Assembly: GCA_963556255.1 (NCBI GenBank)
Contig: OY744613.1
Coordinates: forward strand, 49,995,745-50,059,744
DNA from: Allolobophora icterica
Taxonomy: Eukaryota; Annelida; Clitellata; Crassiclitellata; Lumbricidae
Direction: 5' to 3'
DNA length: 64,000 nucleotides
The notes under the pieces are model-generated. The model was not told where the DNA came from and did not search any database. It worked only from the letters and a program-made list of their open reading frames with translations. A program made the position numbers and the translations under genes. Positions 61,505-64,000 of this stretch are shown here, one piece after another; position 1 is the stretch's first letter, and each line of letters starts with the position of its first letter.

Positions 61505-63424
61505 TTGTTAAATCACTACAAAGTCAGTGAAGACCAAGCATTGTGTCAGTCAGGACCAACCGAGGATTCTGAAGTCCAGTCAAGAAGCCATATTAAAAAA
61601 CAGGCATTTGAAGAAACATTTGATTTATGTGGACAGTCATTTGCAGTACGTCCAAAACTAAGCTGCCACATGAGAATGCACAGTGGAGAAAAACCATACC
61701 AATGTGTGTTGTGTGATAAAGCATTTGCAAGAAGTGTTCAACTAACATATCACACAAGAACCCACACTGGAGAGAAACCGCACAAATGCGAGTTATGTGA
61801 CAAAGCATTTAAAACTTCTTCTGAACTTAGGGCACATAAACAATGGCATAAAGGAGAAAAACCATACATATGCCAATTCTGTGAAAAAGCATTTGCAAAA
61901 TCTGGTCATTTGAAGCAGCACATGATAAGACATAGTGGAGAAAAACCACACAAATGCATAGTTTGTGACAAACGTTTTAAACGTGTTAGGTCAATGAATA
62001 TTCACATTAACAATCACATTGGTGAAAAACCTTACAAATGTGAGGTTTGTGGAGAGATTTTTGCAACAACTCAAAAACTAAAATTCCATGCACGAATCCA
62101 CACTGCAGAAAAAGCTCACAAATGCAAAGTATGTGGAAAGGCATTTGCATTTCAAAGTTTTTTAAAAATCCATGAAAGAAACCACACTGGAGAGAAACCA
62201 TACAAATGTCAAGTATGTTACAAATACTTTTCACGTAGTGGTGAATTAAGTAGTCATGAGAGGATCCACACTGGAGAGAAGCCACACAAATGTCTAATAT
62301 GTCACAAATCATTTTCGTGTAGTAATAATCTGAAAAGTCATGAGAGGATCCACACTGGAGAAAGACCATACAAGTGTGAACTATGTGGAAAATCATTTGC
62401 ACAAAAGAGGCAACTAAGTATCCATATAAGAGACCACACTGGAGAAAGACCATACCAGTGTGAGTTGTGTGGAAAAGCATTTGTAAGCACTGATCTACTA
62501 AAGTATCACAGAAGAACCCACACTGGAGAGAAACCACACAAATGCGACTTATGTGACAGAGCATTTAAAAGTTCTTCTGAACTAAGAACACATAAACGAA
62601 GCCATACAGGAAAAAACCTATACATATGCCAATTCTGTGAAAAAGCATTTGCACGATCTGGAAATTTGAAGCAGCACATGAGAAGCCATAGTGGAGAAAA
62701 ACCACACAAGTGTAAAGTTTGTGACAAAGCCTTTAAACATATTAGATCACTGAATCTTCATGCTTGTGGTTATAGTGGTGAAAAACCTTACAAATGCGAT
62801 ACATGTGGAATGATGTTTGGAGCAACCAACCAACTAATCTTCCACACACGAATCCATACTACAGAAAAGGCTCACAGATGCGAACTATGTGGAAAGATAT
62901 TTTCATGTCGAAGTCTTTTAAAAATCCACAAAGAAAAACACACTGGAGTGAAACCATATAAATGTCAAGTATGTCACAAATCGTTTTCTAATAGTAGTAA
63001 TTTGAAGTGTCATGAGAGGCTTCACACTGGAGTGAAACCATATGAATGTCTAGTATGTCACGAATCATTTTCGCGTAGAAATAATCTGAGTCGTCATGAA
63101 AGGATCCACACTGGAGAAAGACTATACAAGTGTGAACTATGTGGAAAAGCATATACAGATAAGAGACAATTAAATATCCACATTAGAACCCACACTGGAG
63201 AAAGACCATACCAGTGTGAGTTGTGTGGAAAATCATTTACACGATATGATCTTCTAAAGTATCACACAAGAACCCACACTGGAGAGAAACCACACAAATG
63301 CGACTTATGTGACAGAGCATTTAAAAGTTCTTCTGAACTAAGTACACATAAACGAAGCCATACAGGAGAAAAGCCATATAAATTCCGATCAACGAAAAAG
63401 CATTTGCACAATCTCGAGATGTGA
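61505..63424 (+). CDS. C2H2 zinc-finger protein with about 21 fingers
   Basis: A paralogue of the 39429 gene. The N-terminal stretch (SEDQALCQSGPTEDSE) and first finger are shared; here the first finger still has its Cys (FDLCGQSF). About 21 units follow, joined by HTGEKP/HTGERP linkers; one has lost its last His (NLHACGY). The frame ends by a frameshift in finger 22 (YKFRSTKKH instead of a YKCQFCEKAF-type start). No ATG lies before the fingers in this frame except within the first finger. It has about half the fingers of gene 1, so the difference reflects block expansion there or loss here. Confidence 0.86.
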   Translation: MLNHYKVSEDQALCQSGPTEDSEVQSRSHIKKQAFEETFDLCGQSFAVRPKLSCHMRMHSGEKPYQCVLCDKAFARSVQLTYHTRTHTGEKPHKCELCDKAFKTSSELRAHKQWHKGEKPYICQFCEKAFAKSGHLKQHMIRHSGEKPHKCIVCDKRFKRVRSMNIHINNHIGEKPYKCEVCGEIFATTQKLKFHARIHTAEKAHKCKVCGKAFAFQSFLKIHERNHTGEKPYKCQVCYKYFSRSGELSSHERIHTGEKPHKCLICHKSFSCSNNLKSHERIHTGERPYKCELCGKSFAQKRQLSIHIRDHTGERPYQCELCGKAFVSTDLLKYHRRTHTGEKPHKCDLCDRAFKSSSELRTHKRSHTGKNLYICQFCEKAFARSGNLKQHMRSHSGEKPHKCKVCDKAFKHIRSLNLHACGYSGEKPYKCDTCGMMFGATNQLIFHTRIHTTEKAHRCELCGKIFSCRSLLKIHKEKHTGVKPYKCQVCHKSFSNSSNLKCHERLHTGVKPYECLVCHESFSRRNNLSRHERIHTGERLYKCELCGKAYTDKRQLNIHIRTHTGERPYQCELCGKSFTRYDLLKYHTRTHTGEKPHKCDLCDRAFKSSSELSTHKRSHTGEKPYKFRSTKKHLHNLEM

Positions 63425-64000
63425 AGCAGCCCATGAGTAGCCATAGTCAAGAAAAGCGACACAAGTCCAAATTGTGTGCTAAAAGCTTTAAGGATATTAG
63501 AACATTGACTGTTCACGTTAGTGATCATATTGATGAAAAACTTACAAATGCTAACTATGTGGAAAAGTATTTACATCTAGAATTGTTCTTTAAATGACCA
63601 TGAAACAATACACACTGGAGAGAAGCCATGCAAACGTTTGGTATGTCGCAAATGATTTTTCCGTAGTACTAGTTTGGGTTGTCATGAGAGGATCCACACT
63701 GGAGATGGACCATAGAGGGTGAACTATGTGGAAAAGCGCATTCGCAAAATGCTAAACTGAATGACCACAGAAAAACCCACACTGGAGAAAACTACAAGTC
63801 TCAAGTATGTTAGAAGCCACTTGCATGCAGTAGTCAATTGCGGCGCCATATGAGAACCCTCACTGCAAAGAACCCATATATTATGTCTGAATCACATCAC
63901 AAGGAGTCTCCTCTGAATGGTGATTGGCATAAATCATTTAAAACCCATAATACAGAGAAAACATACAAAGCAAAATTTTGTGAACAGAATTTTAAGCAGG
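63425..64000 (+). pseudogene. Decayed zinc-finger tail of gene 2, runs off the window
   Basis: Zinc-finger-like sequence continues out of frame (CACACTGGAGAGAAGCCATG, TGTCATGAGAGGATCCACAC). It parallels the decayed tail of gene 1 at 42936-43330 segment by segment. The window ends inside it. Confidence 0.7.

Overview
The window looks like metazoan nuclear DNA, probably from a marine invertebrate; I cannot name the species. The evidence is multi-finger C2H2 genes on single long frames, fragments of a CR1/L2-like LINE, hAT and piggyBac relics, long CATA/CCAT/TAA microsatellites and two large Polinton (Maverick, adintovirus-like) elements. I see no rRNA gene, CRISPR array or bacterial gene.

Layout. 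Bases 1-1218 are host flank with a LINE fragment. Bases 1219-39227 are Polinton A (plus orientation, about 260-bp terminal inverted repeats, 5-6 bp target duplication). A is split inside its fibre gene by a related Polinton B (14362-35138, minus orientation, about 340-bp terminal repeats of unrelated sequence, own target duplication). A piggyBac derivative (24866-26580) is inserted in B's minor capsid gene at a TTAA. Without B, A would be about 17.2 kb. Then come a 40-finger zinc-finger gene (39429-42935), a transposon graveyard (43-49 kb: hAT, three piggyBac relics, another terminal-inverted-repeat element), a second copy of the A-flanking host sequence (49081 onward), a 9.8-kb near-perfect palindrome (51039-60845) inserted in a LINE, and a second zinc-finger gene (61505-63424). 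The two zinc-finger genes and their upstream sequences are paralogous, so the locus is a tandem duplication.

Both Polintons carry the same gene set in the same order: small zinc-ribbon protein; protein-primed DNA polymerase B; then on the opposite strand an RVE integrase with C-terminal chromo-like domain and a parvovirus-VP1-type phospholipase A2-like protein; then on the first strand an FtsK/HerA packaging ATPase, an unassigned 367-aa protein, minor capsid (penton-like), a small Gly-rich basic protein, major capsid, a 'GLSL/GQK' structural protein, adenain-like protease, a trimeric-fibre-like protein, a beta-rich protein and a membrane protein. This set would replicate, integrate and package a virus-like genome. 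Both copies are disabled: A has about ten lesions, B about four, which agrees with B having inserted later.

The most notable observations are: (1) in both copies the protease has no usable start of its own and lies in the -1 frame directly after an A AAA AAC slippery heptamer that abuts the stop codon of the upstream structural gene, suggesting programmed -1 frameshifting; (2) the 9.8-kb palindrome has Polinton-type ends (AGTAG...CTACT) and a perfect 6-bp target duplication but no Polinton genes, so it looks like a giant foldback element possibly mobilised by Polinton integrase; (3) a Polinton has inserted into a relative while its terminal repeats differ completely.
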